Below, piece after piece: positions 51,572 through 60,094 of a stretch of DNA of 64,000 nt. Origin of the DNA: Oscillospiraceae bacterium (lineage in GTDB: Bacteria > Bacillota > Clostridia > Oscillospirales > Ruminococcaceae); assembly GCA_017427265.1 (NCBI GenBank), contig JAFRTG010000021.1:372001-436000 (forward strand), given 5' to 3'. A program made the position numbers and the translations under genes. The number at the start of each line of letters is the position of its first letter. The stretch's first letter is position 1. A model generated the notes under the pieces. That model was not told where the DNA came from. It saw nothing but the letters and a program-made list of their open reading frames with translations, and did not search any database.

Positions 51572-53232
51572 AACAAAACCGTTCGCTGAGCAAGATCGTC
51601 TTTGCACTGCTGGTTGCCGGTTTTATCATCTGCTGCCGCATTTTCGCGCCGCTCTCCGAAGCGGTCGGGTCGATGTGGTCGCTGCTCCCGCCGATCGTTG
51701 CGATCGGACTTGCGCTGATAACCAAAGAGGTCTATTCCTCTCTGTTTATCGGTGTTCTGACGGGCGGCTTCCTCTATGCAGCTGCGGAAGGCAGCGGATT
51801 CAGCGGCATGTTTGAAGCCGTCGTGCATGACGGCCTCATTGCCAATCTTGCTGATTCCTATAACGCCGGCATTCTGGTGTTCCTTGTTGTACTCGGCACG
51901 ATCGTCGTGCTGATGAACAAGGCAGGCGGCAGCCGCGCTTACGGCGAGTGGGCTTCTGCACATATCAAAACCAGAGCAGGCGCTTGTCTTTCGACGTTCG
52001 GGCTCGGCGTTCTGATTTTTGTTGACGACTATTTCAACTGTCTGACAGTCGGTTCTGTCATGCGACCCATTACCGATAAGCATCAGGTATCGCGCGCAAA
52101 GCTGGCGTACCTGATTGACGCAACCGCTGCACCGGTCTGCATCATCGCCCCGATCTCATCATGGGCGGCGGCTGTCGCGGGCACCGTCGAAGGTGTCAAC
52201 GGCATCTCGCTGTTTATCCGGACCATTCCGTACAATCTGTACGCGCTGCTCACGCTGCTGATGGTCCTCTTTATCGCCCTGTCAGATGTGGATTACGGTC
52301 CGATGAAACATCATGAGGAAAATGCCAAAAAAGGCGATCTCTTTACGACCCGCAGAAAGGCCTACGCGGAGGATGCAAAGCCTCAGCATTCCCGCGGAAA
52401 GGTCATAGATCTGATTCTGCCGGTCGCCCTGCTGATCCTGTTCTGCGTGATCGGCATGATCTATACCGGCGGATTTTTCAGCGGCGCATCGCTCCGGGAT
52501 GCGTTCGCAGACTGCGATGCCTCGCGCGGGCTGGCAATCGGCTCGCTGGGTGCGCTCATTACGGTGATTCTCTACTTCCTCTGCCGCCGGGTTCTGACTT
52601 TTACCGAATGCATGGATTCCGTGACGGACGGCTTCCGGCAGATGGTGCCTGCCATTCTGATTCTGACCTTTGCATGGACGCTGAAAACCATGACGGGTCT
52701 GCTGGAAGCGGGCAGCTTTGTTTCCGGCATTGTTGCAAGGGCGGATGCCGTGCGCATCCTGCTGCCGGTGATTCTGTTCGCCGTCGCTGTCGGACTGGCC
52801 TTTGCCACGGGAACCTCATGGGGAACCTTCGGCATTCTGATTCCGATTGTCACGGGCGTGTTCTCGAACGAGCTCGCTGCCGTGCAGGATTCCGGCGCCA
52901 TCCCGCCGATGGTCATTATCTGCATCTCGGCCTGTCTTGCAGGCGCTGTCTGCGGCGACCACTGCTCTCCCATCTCCGATACGACGATCATGGCCTCGAC
53001 AGGTGCGCAGTGCGACCATGTCAGCCATGTTTCCACGCAGCTGCCCTATGCGTTCACGGTGGCGGCTGTCTGCGCGGTCGGCTATCTGCTTGCAGGGTTT
53101 ATTCAGAATGTCTTTGTTGTGCTCAGCGTCAGTGCTATTCTGCTGCTCGCCGTTCTGAATTTTATCCGCATTCTTGCCCGGCATGACGCTTCCGGCGGCG
53201 GGAAAAAGGTATCGCTGCGCGATGATTTCTAA
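51568..53232 (+). CDS. NhaC-family Na+/H+ antiporter
   Basis: 554 aa with about 12 TM segments and the NhaC-family patterns GVLTGGFLYAA, FVDDYFNCLTVGSVMRPITD and GTSWGTFGILIPI plus CGDHCSPISDTTIM. Members exchange Na+ with H+ or organic acids or amino acids. Start ATG 51568 overlaps the EamA stop; AAAGGA lies 6 nt upstream. Pairing with a DMT exporter may mean linked substrate and ion transport (inference). Confidence 0.9.
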   Translation: MKQNRSLSKIVFALLVAGFIICCRIFAPLSEAVGSMWSLLPPIVAIGLALITKEVYSSLFIGVLTGGFLYAAAEGSGFSGMFEAVVHDGLIANLADSYNAGILVFLVVLGTIVVLMNKAGGSRAYGEWASAHIKTRAGACLSTFGLGVLIFVDDYFNCLTVGSVMRPITDKHQVSRAKLAYLIDATAAPVCIIAPISSWAAAVAGTVEGVNGISLFIRTIPYNLYALLTLLMVLFIALSDVDYGPMKHHEENAKKGDLFTTRRKAYAEDAKPQHSRGKVIDLILPVALLILFCVIGMIYTGGFFSGASLRDAFADCDASRGLAIGSLGALITVILYFLCRRVLTFTECMDSVTDGFRQMVPAILILTFAWTLKTMTGLLEAGSFVSGIVARADAVRILLPVILFAVAVGLAFATGTSWGTFGILIPIVTGVFSNELAAVQDSGAIPPMVIICISACLAGAVCGDHCSPISDTTIMASTGAQCDHVSHVSTQLPYAFTVAAVCAVGYLLAGFIQNVFVVLSVSAILLLAVLNFIRILARHDASGGGKKVSLRDDF

Positions 53233-53384
53233 TGAGGGCTTTGCCCTCAACCTTCCACTGAGGACGTATCCTCAGACCACATTTTGTATTCATCAAATTC
53301 GGATTTCAAAGGAATATGACCATTGGGCAGAATTTGAGGCGGAGTTCCGTTATCTCTCCGCCGGAGATATCCCTTAATCAACAA

Positions 53385-53421
53385 AAAGGCGCTGATGAAA
53401 GCAATCAGCGCCTTTGCTTTT
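53385..53421 (+). terminator. Terminator after the transporter pair
   Basis: Perfect 12-bp stem AAAGGCGCTGAT/ATCAGCGCCTTT followed by GCTTTTTG. Same stem as the 8843 terminator. Confidence 0.93.
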
Positions 53422-53459
53422 TGAAAAAGGTATCCGCTGCGCGGATGCGATTACGGAAT

Positions 53460-53602
53460 GGGGGCCTCTATCGCAGGCCCCCAAGCCCGCCGAGCTCCTG
53501 AACGCAGGGGAGTTTCGCTCTCTGCGGAGAGCGACCTAGGGCTCTGCCCTAGGAACCTGCGACCTTTTTGAAAAAAGCTCGACCAAAAACTTGAATTTGG
53601 GG
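53460..53602 (-). repeat. Partial module B (B6) with extra hairpin
   Basis: Minus-strand head of module B (about 53507-53602): stem 1 is imperfect GAGCTTTTTTCAAAAAGGTC, stem 2 CCTAGGGCAGAGCCCTAGG, stem 3 CGCTCTCCGCAGAGAGCG. A GGGGGCCT/AGGCCCCC hairpin (53460-53482) replaces the rest. Between 53233 and 53384 only a GAGGGC/GCCCTC hairpin was seen. Confidence 0.8.
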
Positions 53603-53669
53603 TCACAGAAGGTTTATCGACAAAAAAGGCACTGATGGGGAGACCCGTTCTCAATCCGTCGGAGATACC

Positions 53670-54095
53670 TCACCCTGCTGCATCCGGGTTCGCCTGCAGA
53701 TACCACTGCAGATAGTCCGCCTTCGTTCTCAGCGGATCGCCGTCCGCATCCTTCAGCTGATACTGATTCATCAGCTGCTTTTCCAGCTGTTCCCGTGCGT
53801 AACATTCGTTATCGTATATCTCGATCATCTCCTGCGCGTCCTCTGCATCCTCCGAAACAAAGCGAACCTTATCCCCCTGCAGAAGCAGATATCCTTCTTC
53901 CGGCGGCCCCTGCGTGACGACCGAAGCGACGTAATAGTGCCGCGTCAGATACCGTTCTGTTTCGGGGTCATAGAGCGCTGTCAGAATATTCAGATTGACC
54001 TCACAGAATACCGACTTCACGCCGAAGCAGCCTTCGCTGCCGACAGCAGCGAGGATCTGCTTTCTCTGCCGGTCGTTCAGTTCTACAAATTGCAT
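53670..54095 (-). CDS. Hypothetical acidic protein downstream of pncB
   Basis: 141 aa, soluble, acidic (EDAEDAQEMIEIYDNE near residue 92) with a helical C-terminus. ATG 54095 has AAAGGAG 6 nt upstream. It is 35 bp downstream of pncB on the same strand, so it is probably co-transcribed. No family is recognised and a role in NAD metabolism is only suggested by position. Confidence 0.75.
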   Translation of the reverse strand: MQFVELNDRQRKQILAAVGSEGCFGVKSVFCEVNLNILTALYDPETERYLTRHYYVASVVTQGPPEEGYLLLQGDKVRFVSEDAEDAQEMIEIYDNECYAREQLEKQLMNQYQLKDADGDPLRTKADYLQWYLQANPDAAG

Positions 54096-54130
54096 GATAT
54101 GCTCCTTTCCCGGCGCTGCGGCCGGATTTT

Positions 54131-55336
54131 TTATTTGCGCTGCTGTGCCTCTCTTTGCAGACGGAATGCAACCGAGCGCTTGAGATATTCCAGATATTCC
54201 GCATCGCGGCACATGGCCTTGCCGATATCGTCGGAGAGCTTTGCGACGGGTCTGCCGTTGACATACTGCAGCTTAATGACGATATTGAGCGCCTGCTCCT
54301 CCGTATCGTTCGAGCAGAATGTGCCGATGCCGAACGAGACCTTTGTCTTGTCGCAGAAGTAGTCATAGAGCTTTTGGGCACGGTCAAAATCGAGGCTGTC
54401 ACTGAACAGCAGCAGCTTGGTCTTCGGGTCAACGCCGTACTTTTTGTAGTGTGCAATGATCTTCTCGCCCCATGCGTATGGATCGCCGCTGTCGTGCCGG
54501 ACGCCCGTATAGTTGTTGACCATTGCGCGGTCGAAGTCCTGCAGGAACAGGTCTGTTGTGATTGTATCCGTCAGCGCCGTGCCGTTGTCGCCCTTGTATT
54601 CGTTATACCAGTCCTGCATGGCGTAGTGATTCGTATAGGCCAGCGGGATCGAGTCAATGCCCTGATACATCTGCACGAACTCGTGTGCGTAAGTGCCGAT
54701 CGGCGTGACATTGTACTTCATTGCAAGATAGACATTCGACGTACCGACGCAGTTTTTCGTCTCCGTGACAAAGCGTCTGACGACGACATCCTCCCATTCG
54801 CGGGAGAGTCTTCTGCGGCAGCCGAACTCTGCAAATTTGAAGGTGTAGGTGCCGTCGTTCATGGCTTTGATCTTGGCATCCAGACGCGCCTCCGCAGATT
54901 TGCGCAGCGTTTCGTGGTCAAACTGCATCCGGAAATAGACCTCGTTGACAATCTCCAGCAGATAGATCTCGAACTGCATGGCCGAGAACAGCGGGCCGTC
55001 CACGACGATCTGCAGCACACCGTTTTCGTCGAGCTCAGCAGTCACATATTCGCGGATGGGTCTCCACAGGCGCAGGAATTCCACATAGTCATTCTTGATG
55101 AAGCGGATCGAGCGCAGATAATCGAGCTCCTCCTTGGTGAAGCGCAGCGAGCAGAGGTGGTCAATCTGCTCGTTGATCTCCTGCACCATCTCCGGCGTAA
55201 AGACGACGTCCTTGGTGCGGCACTTGAAGAAATACTGGCCGCAGAGATCGGTGTGCTTGTGGAAAATGACCTGATCCATATTGAACTTGTACAGGTCGGT
55301 ATCCAGCAGGGAAATGACGATCGGTTCGAGTTTCAT
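54131..55336 (-). CDS. pncB: Nicotinate phosphoribosyltransferase
   Basis: 401 aa. It converts nicotinate and PRPP to nicotinate mononucleotide in the NAD salvage (Preiss-Handler) pathway. Family marks: LLDTDLYKFNMDQVIF (10-25), the catalytic-His region GTYAHEFVQMYQG, and RHDSGDPYAWGEKI with the phosphate-binding loop further on. AAAGGA is upstream of ATG 55336. It lies 33 bp after the NrtR-type gene. Confidence 0.95.
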   Translation of the reverse strand: MKLEPIVISLLDTDLYKFNMDQVIFHKHTDLCGQYFFKCRTKDVVFTPEMVQEINEQIDHLCSLRFTKEELDYLRSIRFIKNDYVEFLRLWRPIREYVTAELDENGVLQIVVDGPLFSAMQFEIYLLEIVNEVYFRMQFDHETLRKSAEARLDAKIKAMNDGTYTFKFAEFGCRRRLSREWEDVVVRRFVTETKNCVGTSNVYLAMKYNVTPIGTYAHEFVQMYQGIDSIPLAYTNHYAMQDWYNEYKGDNGTALTDTITTDLFLQDFDRAMVNNYTGVRHDSGDPYAWGEKIIAHYKKYGVDPKTKLLLFSDSLDFDRAQKLYDYFCDKTKVSFGIGTFCSNDTEEQALNIVIKLQYVNGRPVAKLSDDIGKAMCRDAEYLEYLKRSVAFRLQREAQQRK

Positions 55337-55369
55337 AACAATCTTCCTTTCATATTTCGGTTTGATTTT

Positions 55370-56194
55370 TCACTGTTCGGGGGATTTCCGCCGGTAGAGC
55401 TTTGCCGGTCGGTGTCCCTCGCCGCGGACATATTCATCGGTTTCCTCGACATATCTGCTGACCATGCGCCGGAAGTTTGCCGGCAGAACGGTCACATTCA
55501 TGATGGTTTCCTGCACCTTCTGCAGCGCGGTCAGCGTGAAGGTCTCCGGCAGAAAATCGAAGATCGCTTCATAGCTTTTCGCCTCCGCCCGGAGCGCTGA
55601 GAGCGCCGCCGCGATGATCGCTGCATGGTCGAAGGCAAGGCCGCTGCTTTCGAGGATGCGGAATTTTGTCCGCCCGAAGCTGGTGCGCTCTGCTGCAAGC
55701 ACCGCCCGGAGCGTGATGTCCTCATAGGTCAGCATCAGGTCGTAGTTGCCGTGGCCGCCGCGCACAAGGCTGACGCTGAACCACTGCGCATCTGCGGCGT
55801 CGTCCATGCCCTTCTGCCGGACGGATTCGTCGCTGATGACCGAGACATAGGCGTTTGAAATGATCCAGCCTCTGGGGTCGCGCCCCGGCTCGCTGAATAC
55901 GCCCACCGGCATGATCGACACCGGACGCACGCCGGTTTCCTCCTGCGTTTCGCGCAGTGCGCATTCCTCGACGGTTTCATCTGACTGCAGAAAGCCGCCG
56001 GGCAGCGCCCACATGCCCTTGAACGGATGGCCGCCGCGCTTGATGAGCAGCAGCTGCAGCTTGTTTTCCGGATTTTTGCGGTAGCTGGTTTTGTCCTCCG
56101 CGCCGATCTTGAAGGCTGCAACGTCTGTTGTCACGGACGGGCGTTCGTAGTCCTTGAGACTGTAGTTCGCCAGAAATTCCTTTTCGCTGTCCAT
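55370..56194 (-). CDS. nrtR: NrtR-type Nudix regulator of NAD metabolism
   Basis: 274 aa. The Nudix box GGFLQSDETVEECALRETQE-ETGV (66-89) is complete (G-x5-E-x7-RE-x2-EE-x-G). A C-terminal winged-helix-like region (about 175-274) contains TALQKVQETIMNVTVLPANF and RRMVSRYVEE, as in NrtR. In NrtR the Nudix domain senses ADP-ribose and the C-terminus binds DNA. Adjacency to pncB and a palindrome over its own promoter support the regulator call; since the box is intact, enzyme activity is also possible. ATG 56194 has GGAGG 7 nt upstream. Confidence 0.83.
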   Translation of the reverse strand: MDSEKEFLANYSLKDYERPSVTTDVAAFKIGAEDKTSYRKNPENKLQLLLIKRGGHPFKGMWALPGGFLQSDETVEECALRETQEETGVRPVSIMPVGVFSEPGRDPRGWIISNAYVSVISDESVRQKGMDDAADAQWFSVSLVRGGHGNYDLMLTYEDITLRAVLAAERTSFGRTKFRILESSGLAFDHAAIIAAALSALRAEAKSYEAIFDFLPETFTLTALQKVQETIMNVTVLPANFRRMVSRYVEETDEYVRGEGHRPAKLYRRKSPEQ

Positions 56195-56208
56195 CGGATC
56201 GCCTCCTC

Positions 56209-56233
56209 TGTTATTTCTATAATGATAATAACA
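56209..56233. promoter_or_regulatory. Palindrome over the nrtR-pncB promoter, probable NrtR operator
   Basis: TGTTATT (56209-56215), 11 bp, AATAACA (56227-56233). It overlaps the -10 box, a position suited to autorepression. Confidence 0.65.
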
Positions 56234-56253
56234 CAAAATGAATAAGATGTCAA
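56225..56253 (-). promoter_or_regulatory. Promoter of the nrtR-pncB operon
   Basis: Minus strand TTGACA (56253-56248), 17 bp, TATTAT (56230-56225). Confidence 0.88.
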
Positions 56254-56299
56254 GAGGTTACTATATATTTTTATATTTTAATCTTATGTGCGCAAAATA

Positions 56300-56336
56300 A
56301 GAACCGCCCGGCTGTTTTTCACAGTCAGACGGTTCT
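56300..56336 (-). terminator. Terminator of the 56.4-kb secreted-protein gene
   Basis: AGAACCG/CGGTTCT outer stem with an inner CAGTC/GGCTG-type pairing, followed on the minus strand by TATTTT. Confidence 0.78.
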
Positions 56337-56424
56337 TCTGTTTTTCAGAAATTGCGGGCTTGCGAAACGCCGCAGTTCCGTTCAGCGGGGCGGGAGAGGG
56401 CATATTCCCGATCCGCTGCCGCGC

Positions 56425-57621
56425 TTACTGATTGAGCAGCTGGCGGAATTTGGCAGGCGTGCAGGTGTAGTAGGACGAGCCGCGGGAGGTCGTTGTGGCA
56501 CCGGAGCAGAACACGATTTGGCTGTATCCGTCGATGTTGCCCATCACCCATGTATTGTGCTTGAAAGCATCCTTATAGCCGCAGCTGAGCAGCGCTTTCA
56601 GCTTGGTTTCACCGGAATTGTTCCACTGGGGATTCGGAATGCTGAGATTGGAGCCGGTGCAGATATACAGCGTGGTGCCGGAGGACTTTGCTGCTAAGAA
56701 GTTTTTGTTCTGGAAATTGGTTTTCATCCAGCCGGAGATTTCCGTATGGAGCGTGTTGCCGTCAAGCAGACCGGAAAAGACGGAGTTCACAGAATATGTC
56801 TGGCTGTAGCTCTTTTTGAACATATTCGTAACATAGAGATTGTTCGGGTCATCGTTGGTATAGCGGAATTTCACATTTGTCAGAATGTTGCAGGTTCTGG
56901 TGGAGGATCCGCCGAACAGGATCGAACCGGATTCCGGAAGCGTGACATATCCGGAGAAGTGCACCTTGGTGATAAAGTCATCTCCGGTGCTGTTCTTGAC
57001 CAGAACCGGCTTTTCAAACTCTGTGATGCCGTCCGAGCAGCTGACGCTCAGTCCTGCGAAATAATAACCGTTCAGGCAGAGATCGCCGGAATAGTAGCCG
57101 GTGCTTGCATTGTACTGGTAATTGTACAGTCTGAAACCGCTCAGTGACATTTTGGCATGATACCATCCCATCAGTCTCAGACCGAACTGGTTCAGATCCT
57201 CATTGCTGTAAGGCTCATATTCCAGCTGCAGGCCGAATTTGTCTCCGTGATCGTTCTGCACGCGCAGTCTGTCAACATACATCTGTGTTTTTGTGAGCGC
57301 GTCAATGTCCGCGATTGACCAATCCATTGTCGCAAACATCGTCGTGGAGCGGCCGTATCTTCCGCTTTGGATCGTAACTGCATTGACGCCCGGCTTGTGC
57401 AGCAGATACTGTCTGTCAAATACCGGCAGGCCTTGCTGTGCGACCAATGTATTCCAGACATATCCGGAACCGCCGTAGGTCGTATAGTCGTTATCCAGTG
57501 CACTGATCGGATGCGGGGAATCGCTTCGGCCGAGATAGTAGGCATTTGCTGTCAGGCCGGCGGATGCCATTGTCATGACAGCGGCGGATACTGCGATGAG
57601 TTTCTTGCAAAAATGTTTCAT
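56425..57621 (-). CDS. Secreted protein of unknown function
   Basis: 398 aa with a signal peptide (1-27, cut after ANA). The mature part is rich in Tyr, Asn, Ser and Gly, with aromatic-rich beta-type strands (RLYNYQYNASTGYYSGDLC) and only a few Cys (SCSD, LSCGYKD, VFCSG). No dockerin, SLH or LPxTG signal is seen, so it is probably released. GGAGG lies 6 nt before ATG 57621. It is monocistronic with an unusual promoter of four phased boxes. Confidence 0.82.
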   Translation of the reverse strand: MKHFCKKLIAVSAAVMTMASAGLTANAYYLGRSDSPHPISALDNDYTTYGGSGYVWNTLVAQQGLPVFDRQYLLHKPGVNAVTIQSGRYGRSTTMFATMDWSIADIDALTKTQMYVDRLRVQNDHGDKFGLQLEYEPYSNEDLNQFGLRLMGWYHAKMSLSGFRLYNYQYNASTGYYSGDLCLNGYYFAGLSVSCSDGITEFEKPVLVKNSTGDDFITKVHFSGYVTLPESGSILFGGSSTRTCNILTNVKFRYTNDDPNNLYVTNMFKKSYSQTYSVNSVFSGLLDGNTLHTEISGWMKTNFQNKNFLAAKSSGTTLYICTGSNLSIPNPQWNNSGETKLKALLSCGYKDAFKHNTWVMGNIDGYSQIVFCSGATTTSRGSSYYTCTPAKFRQLLNQ

Positions 57622-57688
57622 AACTTACCTCCAAAATATCATAAAATTGTTCCCGGAAGGGCTCTTCCCTGCTCCCTTCCGCAATTTC

Positions 57689-57776
57689 ATCATATCACGT
57701 TCAGCCAAAAAATGCAACAATATACGACAGAATGCAAAATATTGCGCTGAAATGCATGATTTGACGACGAAATGCA
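57689..57776 (-). promoter_or_regulatory. Promoter with four AATGCA boxes at 20-bp spacing
   Basis: AATGCA starts at 57711, 57731, 57751 and 57771, exactly 20 bp apart. The most gene-proximal box supplies the -35 element TTGCAT (57717-57712); TATGAT (57694-57689) is 17 bp away. Between boxes TCGT and AATAT-type words also recur. Confidence 0.8.
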
Positions 57777-57868
57777 ATATACGCGGACGAACAGCACATT
57801 TTTTCCGTTCGTCACGACGAAATCATTTCGTCCGCGATTTTGCGCAGTTCGTCTGTCCCGCCGCATAG

Positions 57869-57908
57869 AAAAAGCGGGGAGATACGCGAATTCCGCATAT
57901 CTCCCCGC
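57869..57908 (-). terminator. Terminator of the pyrE operon
   Basis: Perfect 11-bp stem GCGGGGAGATA/TATCTCCCCGC with an inner GCG/CGC, followed on the minus strand by TTTTTC. Confidence 0.93.
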
Positions 57909-57935
57909 AAAAGCTGTTTTGTATTTCGGCTGCAC

Positions 57936-58589
57936 TCAGACGCCGTACTGCTCGCGGTATGCAAGCATCTGCGGCAGATAGGCTTTGCCGTCCACGACGC
58001 CGTTTTCAATCGCGGCAATGATGTCGCTGACCGTGACAATGGAGTATACATCAATGCCGAATTCCGCCTTGACCTCCTGCACGGCGGATTTGTCACTGTT
58101 GAGACCCTTTTCCTGCCGGTCCACGGTGATAATCATGCCGGTGATCTCGACATCGGCCACGGATTTCAGCTTCGGATACACCTCGCGGAGCGCCTTGCCG
58201 GAGGTCATAACGTCCTCGATCAGCACGACCTTTGTGCCGTTTTCGAGCTTCGAGCCGACGATCATGCCGCCCTCGCCGTGATCCTTGACCTCCTTGCGGT
58301 CATAGGCATAGCCGACCTCGACGCCGTGCTCCTTCCAGAGCGCGACCGCCGCAGCAGCAGCCAGCGGAATGCCCTTGTAAGCCGGGCCGAACAGCACATC
58401 TGCCTGCAGACCGTGCTCCTGCATACAGGCCGCATAATACTCGCCGAGACGGCAGAGCTGTTTGCCGGTCTTGTAGTTGCCGGTGTTGACGAAATACGGT
58501 GCTTTTCTGCCGGATTTCAGCGTAAAGTCGCCGAAGGTCAGCACGCCGCACTCGGTCATGAACTTGATAAATTCCTCTTTGTAGGTCAT
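57936..58589 (-). CDS. pyrE: Orotate phosphoribosyltransferase
   Basis: 217 aa. It makes orotidine 5'-phosphate in UMP synthesis. PRPP-binding motif VVLIEDVMTSGKA (about 121-133) and FTLKSGRKAPYFVNTGN (about 22-38) are clear. It is the last gene of the operon with the membrane protein and mutY; 18 bp separate it from the former. No other pyr gene is in the window. Confidence 0.95.
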   Translation of the reverse strand: MTYKEEFIKFMTECGVLTFGDFTLKSGRKAPYFVNTGNYKTGKQLCRLGEYYAACMQEHGLQADVLFGPAYKGIPLAAAAAVALWKEHGVEVGYAYDRKEVKDHGEGGMIVGSKLENGTKVVLIEDVMTSGKALREVYPKLKSVADVEITGMIITVDRQEKGLNSDKSAVQEVKAEFGIDVYSIVTVSDIIAAIENGVVDGKAYLPQMLAYREQYGV

Positions 58590-58607
58590 GGGGATACCTT
58601 CCTTTCA

Positions 58608-59006
58608 TCATATATAATTGCCGGAAATATAAACATAGGAAGCATATGTCTCTGCCAGCAGAAGCAACAGCATCACAGCCAGCGAAGCCATGCGGTTTTT
58701 CTTTGTCAGAGAGAGCAGCCGCGCAAGACCCCGTCCCGCCAGCAGCATGAAATATGCAAGCAACAGCAGACAAATCACAAGCAGCACAGTGCCGCACGGC
58801 AGACTCTTTGTGAAAAGTGCCAGCAGAAATGCGCTGAGATAATACACATAGGTGCAGCCGAGCGTCAGCGGGATCAGCAGCAAAAGCATGAGCGGCATCC
58901 GTCCCGGCTTTGCCTTCGGGTGTTCCGCCCGCTTCTTCACAATGATGAGCGAAAGCACGCCGGACACGAGCAGCGGCCCCAGCAACAGAAGCACATCCAT
59001 TGTCAT
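58608..59006 (-). CDS. Four-TM membrane protein, unknown
   Basis: 132 aa with hydrophobic segments at about 4-21, 33-56, 64-85 and 110-130 and a basic loop after the first. Start ATG 59006 overlaps the mutY stop (TGATG), so translation is coupled. A second ATG (59000) is possible. No family is recognised. Confidence 0.78.
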   Translation of the reverse strand: MTMDVLLLLGPLLVSGVLSLIIVKKRAEHPKAKPGRMPLMLLLLIPLTLGCTYVYYLSAFLLALFTKSLPCGTVLLVICLLLLAYFMLLAGRGLARLLSLTKKNRMASLAVMLLLLLAETYASYVYISGNYI

Positions 59007-60055
59007 CACTCCTCCGGCAGACAGATCCGGAATGCCGTCGGGAGCGCCGTTTCCGAGGCAAGCTGTCCCGGCGTCACCCATGTGAAGCAGTCCGGCATCT
59101 TTGTGACGAGCAGATGCACTGCCGTCATATGCCATTCGATATGTGTAAAAATATGCACACAGCTGCGCACGGAGAGCAGCTCTGCCATGCCGGTATGCCA
59201 CTCCGCGGCGCCGTCGAGCGCTGCCTGTGCATCGCGCTTTCCGTTGAGATGCGGCAGCTCCCAGAGTCCGGCAAGCAGACCCGTTTTCGGACGCTTCCGC
59301 ACGGCAATGCGGTCGCCGCACTGGAGAATATAAACGGTATAATCCTCGGTTCTGCGCGCTTTTTTCTGTTTCCGGACGGGATACTTCCCGACCGTATCCG
59401 TCAGGTGCGCCTGACAGGATTCCGCCAGCGGACAGCAATCGCAGTGCGGTGCGCCGTTCGGCACGCAGACGGTCGCGCCAAGCTCCATGAGTGCCTGCGT
59501 CAGCTGACCGCGCTGTCCTTTTTTCGTATCTGCATAGATTTTGCGCAGTACAGCACGGATATCCTTCCGGACAGCCGGCTCATCCGTACAGCGGTCATCG
59601 CACAAAAGCCGCGTATAAACGCGCAGCACATTGCCGTCAACGGCAGGTTCGGGCAGATCAAAGCAAATCGAGCAGACGGCACCCGCGGTATAATCCCCGA
59701 TGCCGGCGAGCGCACGGATTTCATCGTATGTACGCGGAAAAACGCCGCCGTGCAGCTCCGTAATCTGCTGCGCCGCCTTTTGCAGATTCCGCGCCCTGCT
59801 GTAGTAGCCGAGGCCTTCCCACAGCTTCATCAGCCTGTCATGCGGACAGTCCGCAAGCGCACGGATATCCGGCAGCGCCGCCAGAAACCGCGTATAATAG
59901 GGCTTGACCGCCTCCACTCTGGTCTGCTGCAGCATGATCTCCGAGAGCCAGACATGATACGGCTCCCGATCCTTCCGCCACGGCAGATCGCGGGCGTTTT
60001 CCGCAAACCAGCTGAGCAGCGGCGGAACCAGCCGGTTCAGTTGTTCATTTTGCAA
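59006..60055 (-). CDS. mutY: A/G-specific adenine glycosylase MutY
   Basis: 349 aa. It removes adenine opposite 8-oxoguanine. The HhH-GPD domain has LAGIGDYTAGAVCSICF and the catalytic-Asp region VDGNVLRVYTRL; the [4Fe-4S] ligands are in CVPNGAPHCDCCPLAESC, and a Nudix-like C-terminal domain reads the 8-oxoG (GLLAGLWELP). First Cys spacing is 7 rather than 6 residues. It starts 39 bp after the glnN stop and probably shares its transcript. Confidence 0.94.
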   Translation of the reverse strand: MQNEQLNRLVPPLLSWFAENARDLPWRKDREPYHVWLSEIMLQQTRVEAVKPYYTRFLAALPDIRALADCPHDRLMKLWEGLGYYSRARNLQKAAQQITELHGGVFPRTYDEIRALAGIGDYTAGAVCSICFDLPEPAVDGNVLRVYTRLLCDDRCTDEPAVRKDIRAVLRKIYADTKKGQRGQLTQALMELGATVCVPNGAPHCDCCPLAESCQAHLTDTVGKYPVRKQKKARRTEDYTVYILQCGDRIAVRKRPKTGLLAGLWELPHLNGKRDAQAALDGAAEWHTGMAELLSVRSCVHIFTHIEWHMTAVHLLVTKMPDCFTWVTPGQLASETALPTAFRICLPEE

Positions 60056-60094
60056 GCCAATTCACTCCAAATCCCTGACGGGAATCCTCAGCTC

